Below, one piece after another: positions 26,654 through 38,059 of a DNA stretch of 64,000 nt. Under the pieces are notes generated by a model. It was not told the DNA's origin, did no database searches, and was given only the letters and a program-made list of their open reading frames with translations. Source of the DNA: Rapana venosa (Eukaryota; Mollusca; Gastropoda; Neogastropoda; Muricidae); the NCBI GenBank assembly GCA_028751875.1, contig CM054145.1:42208080-42272079 (forward strand), read 5' to 3'. Made by a program: the position numbers and the translations under genes. Numbering within the stretch: position 1 is the first letter of the stretch; every line of letters begins with the position of its first letter.

Positions 26654-27975
26654 TCTTTGCTTGCGGGTACATTAAGGACTTCTGGATCTCCTGCGGTTCT
26701 ATAGTTATACAGGTCGGAGCAGTATTCTGTCCATCTGTTCAGAATATCCTGGTCGTCAGTGAGACATTTCCCATTTTTGTCTTGGATTGTTAAACCTTTT
26801 CCCTGTTTTGTGCTAGTCAGGTCTTTCACCAGCTGATATGCTTTCTTGCTATTGTTTTTCTTGATGTTCTCTTCAATGTCTTGGCACTGTTCACCGATCC
26901 ATTTCTCTTTGCCTCCGTCATGGACTTCCTGATTCTTTTGTTGACTGCCCTATATTGTTCTGCTCTTTCTTTTGTTTCATTTTTCTTTTTCTTCAACTCT
27001 CTACGCTTGTCGCATAGTTGTAGGATGTTAGGTGTGACCCATAGTTTTTTGACTGGTCAGTGTTTGCCAAGAAGCTCGCTTGCTGTTTCAGTCACTGCTG
27101 TATTGAAACTATTCATCAGTGTATCTATGTCTGAGTCTATCACAGTGAGTGCTGCAAACTTTCCACCTATCCTTGCTTGAAAAATTTCTACTACCTCTGA
27201 GTCCTTCAGCTTCTCGAGGTCAATATTGATCCTGATGTTGTTCTGCTTGTGGATTTTCTTTAGACGTAGTCAGAAAGTCATCATCACAAGATCATGATCA
27301 CTCCCTATGTCTGCTCCTGGAAAACTTCGTGTCTGTGCGATGTTAACGCTAGACTGAAACCGTCTTTTCACCATGATGTAGTCTATTTGGTTGTGGTGTT
27401 CTCCATTTGGGCTATGCCATGTCCATTTTCTGGATTTCGTGTGTGGGCCAAGTGTATTCACTAGCTGGAGGTGGTTGTTACTGGCAAACTCCAGGAGTCT
27501 CAAGCCTCTTTCATTTGATTGGTTATTGCAATGTGGCCCACAAACGCCCTCCCAATCTTTCCATGCATCTTCTCCTACATTGGCGTTCCAGTCACCTTGC
27601 ACAACAAGGATGTCTTTCTTGTGAGTTTGATTCAGAACCTCTTGTAGCTGGTCATAAAATTCTTCTATGGCTTCATCTGTGCAGTCTGATGTAGGGGCGT
27701 ATGCCTGTACTACAGTTATGTTAAAGGGGGTTGCTCTCAGGCGGATGGTAATAAGTCTGCTGGACACAGGCTGACAGCTCATGACGGTATTCACGGTGTC
27801 TTTGTGAACGAGAAACCCCACGCCGTGTTCATGTTTATCCTGTTTTCCACTGTAGTATAATTTGTGGTCTTCCTGGGTCGTTGTTTCTCCCATGTTTTTC
27901 CACCTTACTTCGCAGAGCCCAAGGATGTGCCATTGATATCTGGACATCTCATGTGTCAGTTCTTCCACTTTGCCG
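26654..27975 (-). pseudogene. Endonuclease and linker portion of the RTE-like LINE
   Basis: From about 27975 to 27273 the frame encodes an APE-type endonuclease: TGKVEELTHEM, ILGLCEVRWK, GVGFLVHKD, VVQAYAPTSD, VVQGDWNANVGED and IGSDHDLVMMTF with the Asp-His pair of the active site. A TGA at 27270-27272 interrupts it. The linker then continues in the same frame to a second TGA at 27057-27059 and, after a shift near 26905, as KWIGEQCQDIEENI through LTDDQDILNRWTEYCSDLY. In an intact element this would be one polyprotein with the RT. Confidence 0.88.
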
Positions 27976-28307
27976 GTCAGGTCAGAGACTCCCTCTGCTA
28001 CTGGTAACCATGTAACCCAGTACCACCTGCCACATGTGGGTAGTAAACCCAATCAAAAAATCCGACCTGGAGAGGGATGGGCTCCGCCAGGTTTGATTTG
28101 CCCAAGACACATCCATGAAGAAGACAGCCAGAATCTCCATACCGGATCGGTCGTCGCCCGGGTTACCAAGGACCGCGCCTTCTGTTGCTCATCAGGACAG
28201 AGGTTGAAAGTATGCTACTGATGTAAAACACAGCAAAATCCGTGCCAGAAACAACACATTCATTGGCACATGGAATGTACGGACACTAAGAGCTGCAGGC
28301 AAAGTGG
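27976..28307 (+). mobile_element. Inverted 5' segment of the RTE-like LINE
   Basis: This plus-sense segment holds the element's 5' leader and then NTFIGTWNVRTLRAAGKVE, the start of the endonuclease, ending exactly at the right target-site duplication. It is opposite in orientation to the remaining 2.9 kb. GGCAAAGTGGAA occurs at the end of this segment; the minus segment repeats it at its start. Confidence 0.88.
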
Positions 28308-28846
28308 AAATTAAAAACTACATGAACAGTAAACATAAACTTGAAACTATACAAGCATGGTGGTTTTAACTTGAAAGCATGTTATTTGTTATGTATGTGA
28401 GAAAATCTAATTTTATTTTTTACCTCGACATGGTAACAGCCAGTGTCCACAAGTGACATAATCAAGTGTCCCCCTGCTGACCAATATGCAAATGAGTTGT
28501 CCCTATTTCATCATACATGATAAAAGATCAAAGTATATTTAATCCAAAGAGCAATGTATTTGCTCATAGCTTTGTGGAATGTTGATATAATGGATCGTTT
28601 TTGTAACAAGCCTTCAATGGGTTCCACGTTATGCGATGAGAGATTAAAAAAATATCAGACTATATTTTGCGTGTTGTGGGAAGAATTGAGTGTTCAAATT
28701 TCACTCGGCCAATCACAAGATCCCACCAATACCACACAATGTTGATTCAAGTGCTCAGTGTGTCAGTGGACAAACACCAGCATTAAAATTGGTATGGTGT
28801 CCTCATCATGGCTCATGTTACCATCAAGGGTATCTATGTTACTACA

Positions 28847-29122
28847 AGAGTGTCCATGTTACCATCAAGATTTCTACAAAAGTCAGATCTGCACTGTAAA
28901 TACTACAGTAACTTAAAACGACTCTATACTCATTTGACTATAATTTTGTATAACTATAAGTATAATAGTAAAGCAAAGCAAATTTTTGTGGTGTTTAGTG
29001 AGAATAGCAAATGGTATCCATGTTGCCATCAGGAGTGTCCATGTTACCATCAAGATTTCTACAAAAGTCAGACCTGCACTTTAAATACTACAATAACTTT
29101 AAATGATTCTCTATACTCATTT
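28847..29122 (+). repeat. Direct duplication with CATGTTACCATCA motif
   Basis: About 89 bases at 28847-28935 recur at 29032-29122, starting with GAGTGTCCATGTTACCATCA and ending at TATACTCATTT, with few differences. Shorter echoes of the CATGTTACCATCA phrase occur at 28813 and 29723. Confidence 0.85.
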
Positions 29123-29325
29123 AGTACATTGCTATATTGAACTGATCCAGTGACAGCATTGAACGTGGCCACTGATGTCTTACAATTATATTTTTTTAAA
29201 TATAATGTTTCACTTGCGACTTGCTATGACCCATGTTTGTAAAAAAAATTGTTTAAAACCATCTTTTAAATACTTTTTCTTTAGATATCCACAGAAACCC
29301 TGTATTTGATGTTTTTAAAACAAAA

Positions 29326-29660
29326 TCACTCACTCACTCACTCAGTCCCATGTCCCAAAGGACGTAGGGGGGACATGAGAGAAGACACAACAGAGATCTT
29401 TTTCCATGCTTCACGATCCTGTGTGGCTAGTAGAAGGTGTTGCAGGGGTTGGGCGGTCCAGTCTTTGATGTTGTCAACCCATGATTTCTTTTGGCGGCCT
29501 CTTCTTCTCTTGCCTTTGACTGTTCCTTGTAAGATGGTTTTTGCTAAGGTGTTGTGTTTTGTGGTGTGACCAAACCACATCAGTTTTCTCCTCTTTATGG
29601 TGGAGAGCAGAGGTTCTTTGGGGCCCACACGCTTTTTGATTTCTTCGTTCACAAAATACT
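29326..29660 (-). mobile_element. 5'-truncated LINE 3' end, related subfamily
   Basis: The minus-strand frame reads FVNEEIKKRVGPKEPLL, LMWFGHTTKHNTLAK, GKRRRGRQKKSWVDNIKDW and a conserved C terminus, ending in a (TGAG)n tail. ACAAAAT occurs at both ends and may be a 7-bp target duplication. It diverges clearly from the copy at 29826. Confidence 0.82.
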
Positions 29661-29825
29661 GTCATCTAAATGTAGAAATAACAATTAATCATAGACTTGT
29701 ACATATGGCTGTATTGGATCCATGTTACCATCAGGGAGTCTGATGGTTGACCTCTTTGGTCCCCCACCACACCACACCAAGGCACACAAAGTTCTTGCTC
29801 TAAAAATAATAAATGTCATCAGGTA

Positions 29826-30318
29826 AGTCTATCTATCTATCTGTCCCGTAGTCTGACGACCGTGGGGGCACCCACAAAGACTCGACAACCAGTTCCCTCC
29901 ATTCCTCTCTCTGTTCTGCCTTTCTCAGGGTTTTGTTGAGTTCTAGGCCTGTCCATTCGCTGATGTTATCCCCCCAGCTCTTCCTTGGTCTGCCTCTTCT
30001 TCTTCCTCCTTGGACAGTGCCTTGTAAAACTGTCTTTGCAAGTCCTTTGGATCTTGTGACATGCCCATACCATTTAAGTTTACGGTTTTTCACGATCGTT
30101 AGAAGGTTCTCATAGGGTCCAATGGTTTGCTGGATCCTGTTATGCACGCTTTCGTTGCTTATGTGGTCTTTGTAGGAGATGCCAAGGAGTCTCTGAAAGC
30201 ATCTCATCTCCACCACCTGTACTCTTCTCTCCAAATCTGCAGTCAGGGTCCATGATTCATAGGCATACAGAAATATGGATATGACAAGGGAGCGCATTAG
30301 TCTGATCTTGGAGATAAG
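29826..30318 (-). mobile_element. 5'-truncated copy of the 25-28 kb LINE family
   Basis: The last 154 codons and the (GATA)n tail are nearly identical to 25088-25590, including FLYAYESWTLT, LKWYGHVTRS and GRRRGRPRKSW. The frame is open from the truncation point to the stop. TAAGT is present at both borders but could be chance homology. Confidence 0.92.
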
Positions 30319-30856
30319 TTAGTAGTTATGCTTAATGCTGGAAGTGATTTTTTACAAAACTGAACAGTTTTAGTTTTGACCTCCTCTGCCATTTTGACCC
30401 TTCTTTCCAGAGACTGGCCCATATATAGTACATACATATGTACAACACATGGACCATGATAAATTTACAAATATATATATATATATATTTAATATATATC
30501 TGAGATAGCCACCAAAAGTAGATTCAGACCAGTTAATCAACTTAATGTCATACATACTTGGTAAAAATATTACTATAAACAAAGTATAACTATAAGTATT
30601 TAATACTTAGTTTTGTTACATAGTTTACAAAATATATTATGGTCAGGCTTACCACATTTTTACTACCAACTTCCCATTGGGAAACAACTTAGGTTTAATT
30701 GTGTTAGGCCTAATAGAAAACTTAAAAGTTATAAATTTGTTTACTTGTAAGTTTTTTTGTTAACTTGAGTTGATAATGATCTTACAAGATGCTTGCCCCT
30801 GTTGGCTACTAATAATATAAATTTATTTCATTTTTTGTATAGACTTATAGACTATA

Positions 30857-31294
30857 AAACAGAAAAAAAGTGTACAAATATTAATTATATTCAATAAATT
30901 AAAAGCTACAGCACCTTGATTTGAAAAATTCATAGCCCATGATGGCACAAGTCAAACGTCTCAAACTGGGGGTACCCTGCTGCAGGCAAATCTAAAGTTG
31001 CAAAGATACAGCTGTAATTCATGAATAAGCTAAGAGAGCCCATAATAGCATAAAAACTGGTTGTGAATCACTGGATGCCTTTGTGTCTGTACTATAAAAT
31101 GTTCTAGAATGAATAGAGCCATGTTTGCTTGTTTTTGTTCAGTGTTCTCATTTGCTCAGCAAGATGACATCTGCTACAACTTTGATGAGTTCACATAATG
31201 AAAATCTGTTGCAAAATCACATCTCACAAAGTTTACACTAAAACAGAAAAAAAGTGTACAAATATTAATTATATTCATAAATTAAAAGCTACAG
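30857..31294 (+). repeat. Pair of near-identical direct repeats of about 55 bp
   Basis: 30857-30911 and 31240-31294 share a run beginning AAAACAGAAAAAAAGTGTAC and ending AAATTAAAAGCTACAG, with a 2-3 base length difference. They flank 328 bases with no recognised content. Confidence 0.88.
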
Positions 31295-31438
31295 TGTACA
31301 GTACTTAGGAAAAAAGACCCCCCCCTCCTTCCCCTTTCACCCTTCTGAGTTGTCTTGAAAGAACTCAAGGTCATGCCCCATATGATAATTATTGTGTCAA
31401 TATGTGCAGTTCACACTTGCATATAAGTATATTAATAT

Positions 31439-31524
31439 TATATATATATATATATATATATCTATCTATCTATCTATATATATATATATATATTTTGTCA
31501 GATATATTTCACATTTTGTACTGT

Positions 31525-31555
<31 letters not shown>

Positions 31556-31556
31556 T

Positions 31557-31632
<76 letters not shown>
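31439..31632. repeat. (TA)n/(TCTA)n, (TG)n and (GA)n arrays
   Basis: TA and TCTA at 31439-31494, TG at 31526-31558 and GA at 31560-31629 follow one another within 200 bases. Confidence 0.95.
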
Positions 31633-31633
<1 letters not shown>

Positions 31634-32430
31634 GTGGATACATTATTTTACTATTTTACTTAGATAGTGAATATATCCCAGTGCAGTTTACATCAAAGTT
31701 GATGGTAATGAGCAGTTGATTTGTAGTTTTCACAAAATATAAGTCTTAAGATAAGATTTGGAACCTTCATAATCATCGGTTTTTATTATTTTTAGGAGAA
31801 GATGGGAGAGGATTGAGTATTTATAACTAAGTACTGTAAGTTCAGGAGGTTGGCCCAGGCCAAAAGCTTTGTCAGTTACCGATGTAACTTGTAGCTAAGT
31901 GTTAGGACTTAGGGCCTACATAAAAGTGTTGTTATCTGGTCACATTTTATGTTGAGACTTGGACTGTCTTCAGCCATGACAAGCTTTTACTTTACTTCTT
32001 TAGTATTAGCATGGGAACCTGCACTCATTAGAGAAGGAAAAAATCCTCTGAAGTCAGAGCATGGTTGCCTATGTGATGAGGTAAGACTAAGAGTGAATCT
32101 ACAAAGTGCCAAACATGCATCTTTCTCATCTTATCTATTGACTATTGTGTACAAGTCAGAGTCAGAGAGTGTGTATTCTGGGTGACCCCCAGAGTATTAA
32201 ATTTACTGTTAAGCTGGGGAACGCACAACATTAGCAGAAGTAACACTAACAGTTTGTGAGAATGACCACCATTGACTGCAGTTAACCCTGTTTCTGTGAA
32301 TGAACTGTGTATTTAAATTTTATCAGATTTGCCATGTGTACATATGTATAACATGCACCTTTTTTGTCATTAATTGTGTTGAGGTTGTTGGATTTTTAAT
32401 ATTTATTTTTTTAATTCTGTTTTCCAACAG

Positions 32431-33381
32431 ATGGTGAAGCACGAAAGAGACCGGTCTCGCAGCCCGGTGTCCACAGATCGCACGAAGAGGGGACGTGACA
32501 ACAGCCCATCTAATAACAGCCATCAGCATAGACATCATCGCAGTGACAGAGACCGCCATGGTGCCAGAGATGAAGATAACCAAAGGGGCAGTGGCAGTCC
32601 AGACACTCACAGACACAAGAAACATTCCGACAGGCACAGGGACAGAAGCAGAAACGAGCACAGAGGTGAGAGTGGTAATCAGAGAAGTAGTCAGTCAAGG
32701 TTTGATCCTCAGCGTCGTATCAAGCAAGAACCAGCCAACAGCTTTCGAGAACAGCAACGCGAGCGTCAACAAAATGATGATCACCGCAGAGAAGCGCGTC
32801 GGCAGAGGGACCTGGAGAATGGTGGAAACAGTTTTGGTCAATCATCAACTACTGAAGATGCAGCCGGTGCCGCCCAGGAAAAAGAAAAACCCAATTTTGA
32901 ACTGTCAGGCAAACTTACCGAAGACACAAATACTTACCGCGGTGTGGTGATCAAATACAATGAGCCTGCAGAGGCCCGCAAGCCTAAACGACGATGGCGC
33001 TTGTACGGTTTCAAAGGGGAAGAGTCTTTACCAATGCTACCTATTCATCGACAGAGTGCCTTTCTTTTTGGCCGAGACAGACGAGTGGCAGACATTCCAG
33101 TTGACCATCCCTCCTGCTCCAAGCAGCATGCTGTGTTACAGTATCGCCTGACTGAGTATACCCGCCCTGACGGAAGTGGTGGCCGAAGAGTATGTCCTTA
33201 CATCATAGACCTTGCTTCCGCCAATGGCACCTATGTGAACAATCAGCGCATTGATGCTCAACGCTATGTAGAGCTGTTTGAACGTGACCTTATCAAGTTT
33301 GGCTACAGCACACGAGAATATGTCTTGCTGTCTGAGAGTGCAGACACAACTGAGGTTGCTCAGGATTCTGACTCTGACTAG
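32431..33381 (+). CDS. SNIP1: Smad nuclear-interacting protein 1 (SNIP1), FHA-domain protein
   Basis: SNIP1 is a nuclear FHA protein linked to spliceosome assembly, microRNA biogenesis and SMAD4/p300-dependent transcription. This 316-residue frame lies in one exon. Residues 1-150 are Arg/Ser/His-rich and disordered, with RSRSP near the start. Residues about 150-185 match the family linker (KPNFELSGKLTEDTNTYRG). The FHA domain follows, with the phosphopeptide-binding residues visible as G214-R215, S230 and H233 in SCSKQH, and N265-G266 and N270 in ANGTYVN. The C terminus is acidic (DSDSD). The vertebrate protein is about 396 aa with a longer basic N terminus. The ATG directly follows a splice acceptor (TTTTCCAACAG), so at least one upstream exon exists. 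That exon may be 24153-24341, or one ending at GAG/GTAAGA near 32079, and could extend the N terminus. No canonical poly(A) signal was seen nearby. Confidence 0.96.
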   Translation: MVKHERDRSRSPVSTDRTKRGRDNSPSNNSHQHRHHRSDRDRHGARDEDNQRGSGSPDTHRHKKHSDRHRDRSRNEHRGESGNQRSSQSRFDPQRRIKQEPANSFREQQRERQQNDDHRREARRQRDLENGGNSFGQSSTTEDAAGAAQEKEKPNFELSGKLTEDTNTYRGVVIKYNEPAEARKPKRRWRLYGFKGEESLPMLPIHRQSAFLFGRDRRVADIPVDHPSCSKQHAVLQYRLTEYTRPDGSGGRRVCPYIIDLASANGTYVNNQRIDAQRYVELFERDLIKFGYSTREYVLLSESADTTEVAQDSDSD

Positions 33382-33617
33382 ACAGTAGACTAGTCTTGAG
33401 TAGAGTAAGAAGTGTTCAGTGAAACTTGCCTGTCATGAGGAAGAAATCTACCATGACTTCATTATTTTCATTGTAAAGTCCAAACAGAAAACAAAAAAGA
33501 CAGAAAAAATCATCTTCTGAACTATGAAAAAGTGATGAAGAAAAGAAAAAAAGGAAGCATTTTGACATATATTTCTTTTAATTGACAAAGTTATCATTTT
33601 TGTACTAAATGTTAAAA

Positions 33618-34005
33618 AGGAAGGCAGCAGGACAGTTACGACGTTCACAGGCCTTGCAAGTAAACCATGAGGTTCTGGGCTAGACTTACAGCCTTGCCTT
33701 CCCAGTTTGACGAGAAAATCCAGCTGAAGGTCAAAGTTATTCGGATGAGACAACAAACCAAGACCCCACGTGTGACACGCACACAGAACGTCTTGTGCTT
33801 ACGTTAAAGTACCGCCTTTTGGAAGAGTAGGCCAACAGGTACAGATGACAAAATTCAGAAATGCATGCACACAGGTGTTGTGTTTAGACACAATTGCCGA
33901 AGTCAGAATGTGGCTACCTAAACGGTGGGGGGCTGTCACATACGCAAAAATCTAGCCATTGATGAACCTTGGAGCTCTAGCCAAGGAATGGGGGAAAAAA
34001 GAAAC
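33618..34005 (+). mobile_element. SINE group A with alternative tail T2
   Basis: The head has TAAACCATGAGGTTCTGGG, and the body GAGTAGGCCA and CAGATGACAAAATTCA. It then switches to the T2 tail: CCGAAGTCAGAATGTGGCTA, later GGAGCTCTAGCCAAGGAA. Confidence 0.8.
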
Positions 34006-35780
34006 AATAATTAAATGCTGAAAGTCAGAATTAGAAAATTAGGAAATAGGTATGTAGCATCTAAACCACATTACATATGGTCTTTTTTTGAGCTGCTTTA
34101 AAAATAGAAAAAACTACTACCTAATCCTTGATCCTGCACTGCACCAGGCCACAATGGCCTTTGGACCCTTATTTTTTATTTGGATCTAGAGTTTTGCCCA
34201 TGTGTTTGTGACAGAAAATCAGACTAGGCACCAGCTGCCATTAATTGATGGTAAGTGAACTTCCAGGAGTGGTGGCAGAGGTCTGTGTCACTACTCTGCT
34301 CTTGTGGTTATCAATGGCAGATGATGGTTTGGTTTTCAAATGGCAGGTAAAAGATAGTGAGATGATTGGTTTGGTTGCTTTAGGTGTTTTAGTGAAACTG
34401 AAATTACCTTTCTCATGGAGACTGTGTACCATGTAATTGTTGACTACTTAACTGTGTGCACATCTGATCTGTTTTGTTGAATGGATAGTGTCTAGTTCAG
34501 ATGTGATCTTTGTTGGAAGTGTTTGTGAAAATAAGGAAGCATACATACCACAGCTTATATAGCTCAGCTGAAAGGAAAAGTGAAACATGTTGAGGTTTGT
34601 TTGTTTTAGCAGGCCAGTAATAAGTTATCTTTTTTTTTCCTTCTATACCATAAAGCACTTACCATTGACTACCTATCTCTCAAGATATGAGGTCTGAACA
34701 TGATACCAGATAATGTGTTAGAATTTTGTCTTAACATGACACCTATGTGAACGTGTTAGTTTTTATTAAAATTTCATAGAGTGGCCTGCTGTTCTTCGAC
34801 AAGTGGAATAGAATTTAATGTGCTTGCAAGACTTACCACTATTACAGTTAATGCTTGCTTTCATGCCAGGAAGCTGGAGTAGAAGTTTCAGCTGAAGGGA
34901 GGGAGGGGACTTCTGAGCCTGTGCAATTGTTGATCCTTTTATTTTAATTATCAAAGTCTGACAGGTTTATCTGTTGAATAATAATGGGGTGTTAGACCTG
35001 AAGGAACGGTATGCAGGTGCTTTCAGATTTATTTCTAATAGTTGTTGGCTTGACAGCAATTGGTGAGATTTTCTACATTGTTTGGTTCTTTACATGTGTT
35101 TTATGGTGGGTCAAAGGGAAACAAACCATTTAAAATATAATAGCTGCACAGGAGATAAGCTTCTGTTCTAGTTTCAAGTAAAAAATATTGCAGTTTAGTT
35201 GACCAAATCAACCATAAAAATATCTATAACTGGTGTACTAAATCAGATTTGGGTTGGGGTGGTGGTTAGGGCTGTTTACAGAAGGTGTAATATTGCTTTC
35301 TGTCTCTGAAGATATAGGCTGTTCCAAAAAAACAAACATGTTCTTTGTGCAGTCAACATTATGAATTAAAGCTGTCTACTAAACAAGCAAAAGGAGGGAA
35401 GAACTTTGAAAGCACAAGGGAATTCTGAAATGGGAAAGGTTCCGAATGGATTGCAATTCTCAATTTTGCCATGATTATCCTATTATATGCATGTGCAAAT
35501 ATTATATAGCAAACTAAAATTACTATGAGTATGATATTTCTCACCCTGGCTGATCATTGGGAAAGAATGAAAAACTCACATTTTATAAGATGATTTTAGA
35601 TCTCATTGCAACTTTAGCTTTGGTTCCTTATGCCAGTGGGGATTTTTATGTGAGTCCTCAGTCATAAGATAGTCTTTTGAAGGACATGCTCCACAGTGGG
35701 TACCTCACTGGGTCTGACTTTGCAATTACACTTTTGTCATTTTTACAGACTGTTGTGGTTGATGTCCAGTTTATATGTTG
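34006..35780. other. Intergenic DNA without recognised features
   Basis: Ordinary AT-leaning sequence downstream of SNIP1. No splice-bounded coding segment, RNA gene or repeat family was recognised. Confidence 0.45.
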
Positions 35781-35790
35781 GCTCAGAACA

Positions 35791-35990
35791 GGTACCACTG
35801 AATACCCCCAAAGTGACCCAGCAGCAGTCGGGTACCACTGAATACCCCCAAAGTGACCCAGCAGCAGTCGGGTACCACTGAATACCCCCAAAGTGACCCA
35901 GCAGCAGTCGGATACCACTGAATACCCCCAAAATGACCCAGCAGCAGTCGGGTACCACTGAATACCCCCAAAGTGACCCAGCTGCAGTCG
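35791..35990 (+). repeat. Minisatellite, five 40-bp units
   Basis: Units begin with GGTACCACTG at 35791, 35831, 35871, 35911 (GATACC) and 35951, with only a few substitutions. A degenerate partial unit follows to about 36020. The unit resembles single-copy segments of a dispersed repeat at 39268-39312 and 57678-57720. There are no unique spacers, so it is not CRISPR-like. Confidence 0.95.
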
Positions 35991-36354
35991 GGACCAAAGT
36001 GACCAACAGCAGTATAGGACCACAACTGGTTGGTTTAGTGAAGTCAAGGCAGGCCAGCATTGATACCCTCTCCAGCCCTTCTTACTTTGTGGTATGTCAG
36101 AAGTCTGCAAATGATAGTGTAGTGAAAAAGGTATGAGTCAGACTGAAGAGTAGTAAAACTTAAAATAAGGCAGCATGAAAATTATAACTTTAAGTACCTC
36201 ATCAGTGTAACAATAAAAATGGAAAAATCCGTTGCTATCTTTCTTTGCTGCTCTTTTGCTCATGAATGATTGGTGTGTGTTTTGATGATGTTGAATTTAT
36301 AGTTTGTAATTTGTTTTCTATGCTGATAATCCGGCTGCTCTTAAAACCAGTTTA

Positions 36355-36700
36355 AGAAGGAACGTGGCTGGATGGTTTAAACGTTCACCTGCCTAACATG
36401 TAAACCATGAGGTTCTGGGTATGATTCCCAGCCTTGCCTTTTATTCCCTGCTGAACGGGAAAACAATCAAACTGAATGTCGAGTTTGGAGGAGACTCTAA
36501 ACCACCAACCTGTATGCTTACAGACTTGTGCACATCAAAAGAACCCATGATAGTTGAAAATCAGAAAGAGCAAGGAGGTACCTCCCGATTGTCTTGGCAA
36601 AATTGGTAGGTTCAGTTCCTAACGGTATCCCCAAACTAATCTCACTATTGAGAAGCCTTGAAGCTCTAGTTGAGGAACAAACACCCCACCCCCAACAAAA
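36355..36700 (+). mobile_element. SINE group A, head with shortened body and T2-like tail
   Basis: Head GGTTTAAACGTTCACCTGCC and GAGGTTCTGGGTATGATTCC, a shortened and altered body, and a tail fragment (AAGCTCTAGTTGAGGAAC). Confidence 0.7.
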
Positions 36701-37202
36701 ATTTTTTTTAAAGTTTTGATTTTTGTTTATAGTAAAAGAGGATTTGTAAAGCTAAGAACAGTTTTTGCTGGGACCTAACAGTCTCTGTCCCTCGTGATCT
36801 TAATGCACACTTGCATGCAAAGACACACGTTTTAGTGATTGATTATTCCAAAATGTTAAAAGGTTTTTGACTAGTGAATTGGGACTGTTACATATAATTA
36901 TATGCAATGTTCATTTGGATCAAGTATTGGGGATTCTTGTCATGAAGAAGAGTTTGAATGTGTCTGATGTTCTGGTTTGTTATGACATTCAAAGTTCAGG
37001 GTCACTGGTCCATATATCAGAAAGAATGAAGACATTTCACTAGCTTAATCTGTAATTAACAAAACTTTTATGGCTTTTTTTGAAAGCATCACATTTCTCT
37101 GACAAAGCACATGCATGTAATACACATCGCAATGCAAAGCAAAGGAACAACACACTGAAACAAAAACTTGGTAGAAATTTTTTTTTTTTATATAACCAGG
37201 TG

Positions 37203-37460
37203 CCATGCATGGCACAGTGATTAGCATTGGGGATTGACTTGTGGACTGGAAGGTCGCGGGTTTGAATCCCATAAGAGTCATAGGGATTTTTCAGACTCTG
37301 GCAGGCTTCTACCCAGAGTGTGGTATGGGCTCATTGGGAAGACTGGGACCTCACAGTCAAGTTACAAATTACATGCACTTTACAGATGCGATTTTGAGAG
37401 TGTCGCTCAAATTATCATACCAAAACAGCAGGTGTTTGTATCTCTCAGGGCCTGGTTGAT
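37203..37460 (+). mobile_element. SINE group D (tRNA-like head)
   Basis: The head reads GGCACAGTGATTAGCATTGG and GGTCGCGGGTTTGAATCCC, a tRNA-like box A and box B. It is followed by a body of about 180 bases with no match to groups A-C. It is the only copy seen here, and its end is uncertain. Confidence 0.6.
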
Positions 37461-37675
37461 GTTGGAATAATTATATTAGAGTACAGCCTTGTCGTAAGTG
37501 TCAAGTAGTCTCAAAGTGTATGCACTTGCATAGCTGATAAGCAGCATCACTGCGTCGTCATTGTCATTGATCATCATGCTGTGAAAGAAAATTTTCTGAT
37601 TCAGTGGCCCCAGTTGCTCGGGTCTCTTGGTGACCTCCGTTTCGGTTTCCCCATGCACTTCGGTGCCTGTGGTGA

Positions 37676-37870
37676 GTTTTCCCCTTGGGAATGCAGGGTG
37701 CTCTTTCAGTATAAATAGCATTCCCACCCTCTGGAAATTCTGTGCTAGAAATTTCCCCTTCCCTTTCCTATTGTCCCTTTGTTTCTGCCTTTTTCCCTGA
37801 CCTTTTCTATCATCTCTCTTGCTTATTTTCTGCCTTCCCAGTCTATTTTTCCTGCCTTTTTTCAAACAAA
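37676..37870 (-). repeat. Dispersed repeat family X, copy 3
   Basis: Read on the minus strand it shares GGCAGGAAAAATAG, GGCAGAAAATA, TAGCACAGAATTTCCAGA and CTATTTATACTGA with the copies at 2631 and 43093. It covers the distal part only. Confidence 0.7.
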
Positions 37871-38059
37871 TCTTTCAAATGTTCTTATTTTTCATTATAC
37901 AACATTTTGCCTGTATTGTTTTGTTTTGGTGACCAGGTAGTGGTATTGTCAACAATAGGATGAGCACAGGACTGTTATTTGCCCATATGGCATTTTTTAT
38001 GTCTTGTTTTTGTACACTGAAGTGTTAATTATCAAGTGTTTTGTTATCCTTTTTTATGT

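Larger units (their letters stand above)
25076..28319 (-). mobile_element. RTE-like LINE with 5' inversion and 12-bp target-site duplication
   Basis: The copy is bounded on both sides by AAATTAAAAACT (25076-25087 and 28308-28319). The 3' portion, 25088 to about 27975, is in minus sense and ends in a (GATA)n tail. The 5' portion, about 27976-28307, is in plus sense and carries the endonuclease N terminus FIGTWNVRTLRAAGKVE. The minus portion resumes at TGKVEELTHEM. This is the arrangement left by twin priming. The reading frame has in-frame stops at 27270-27272 and 27057-27059 and frameshifts near 26905 and 26655, so the copy is dead. Confidence 0.92.

Noticed and set aside
29823..30320. Secure target-site duplication for the LINE copy at 29826
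   Set aside because: Only TAAGT is shared at the borders, and it coincides with element sequence, so it cannot be told from microhomology.
32323..32950. Alternative frames over the SNIP1 exon
   Set aside because: Shadows of the basic, repetitive N-terminal coding region. The SNIP1 frame alone carries the FHA motifs.
35658..36110. Open frame of repeated GSLWGYSVVPDCC-type units, possible repeat protein or CRISPR array
   Set aside because: The 40-bp tandem unit has no unique spacers and is open in all minus frames only because of its composition. It is a minisatellite.
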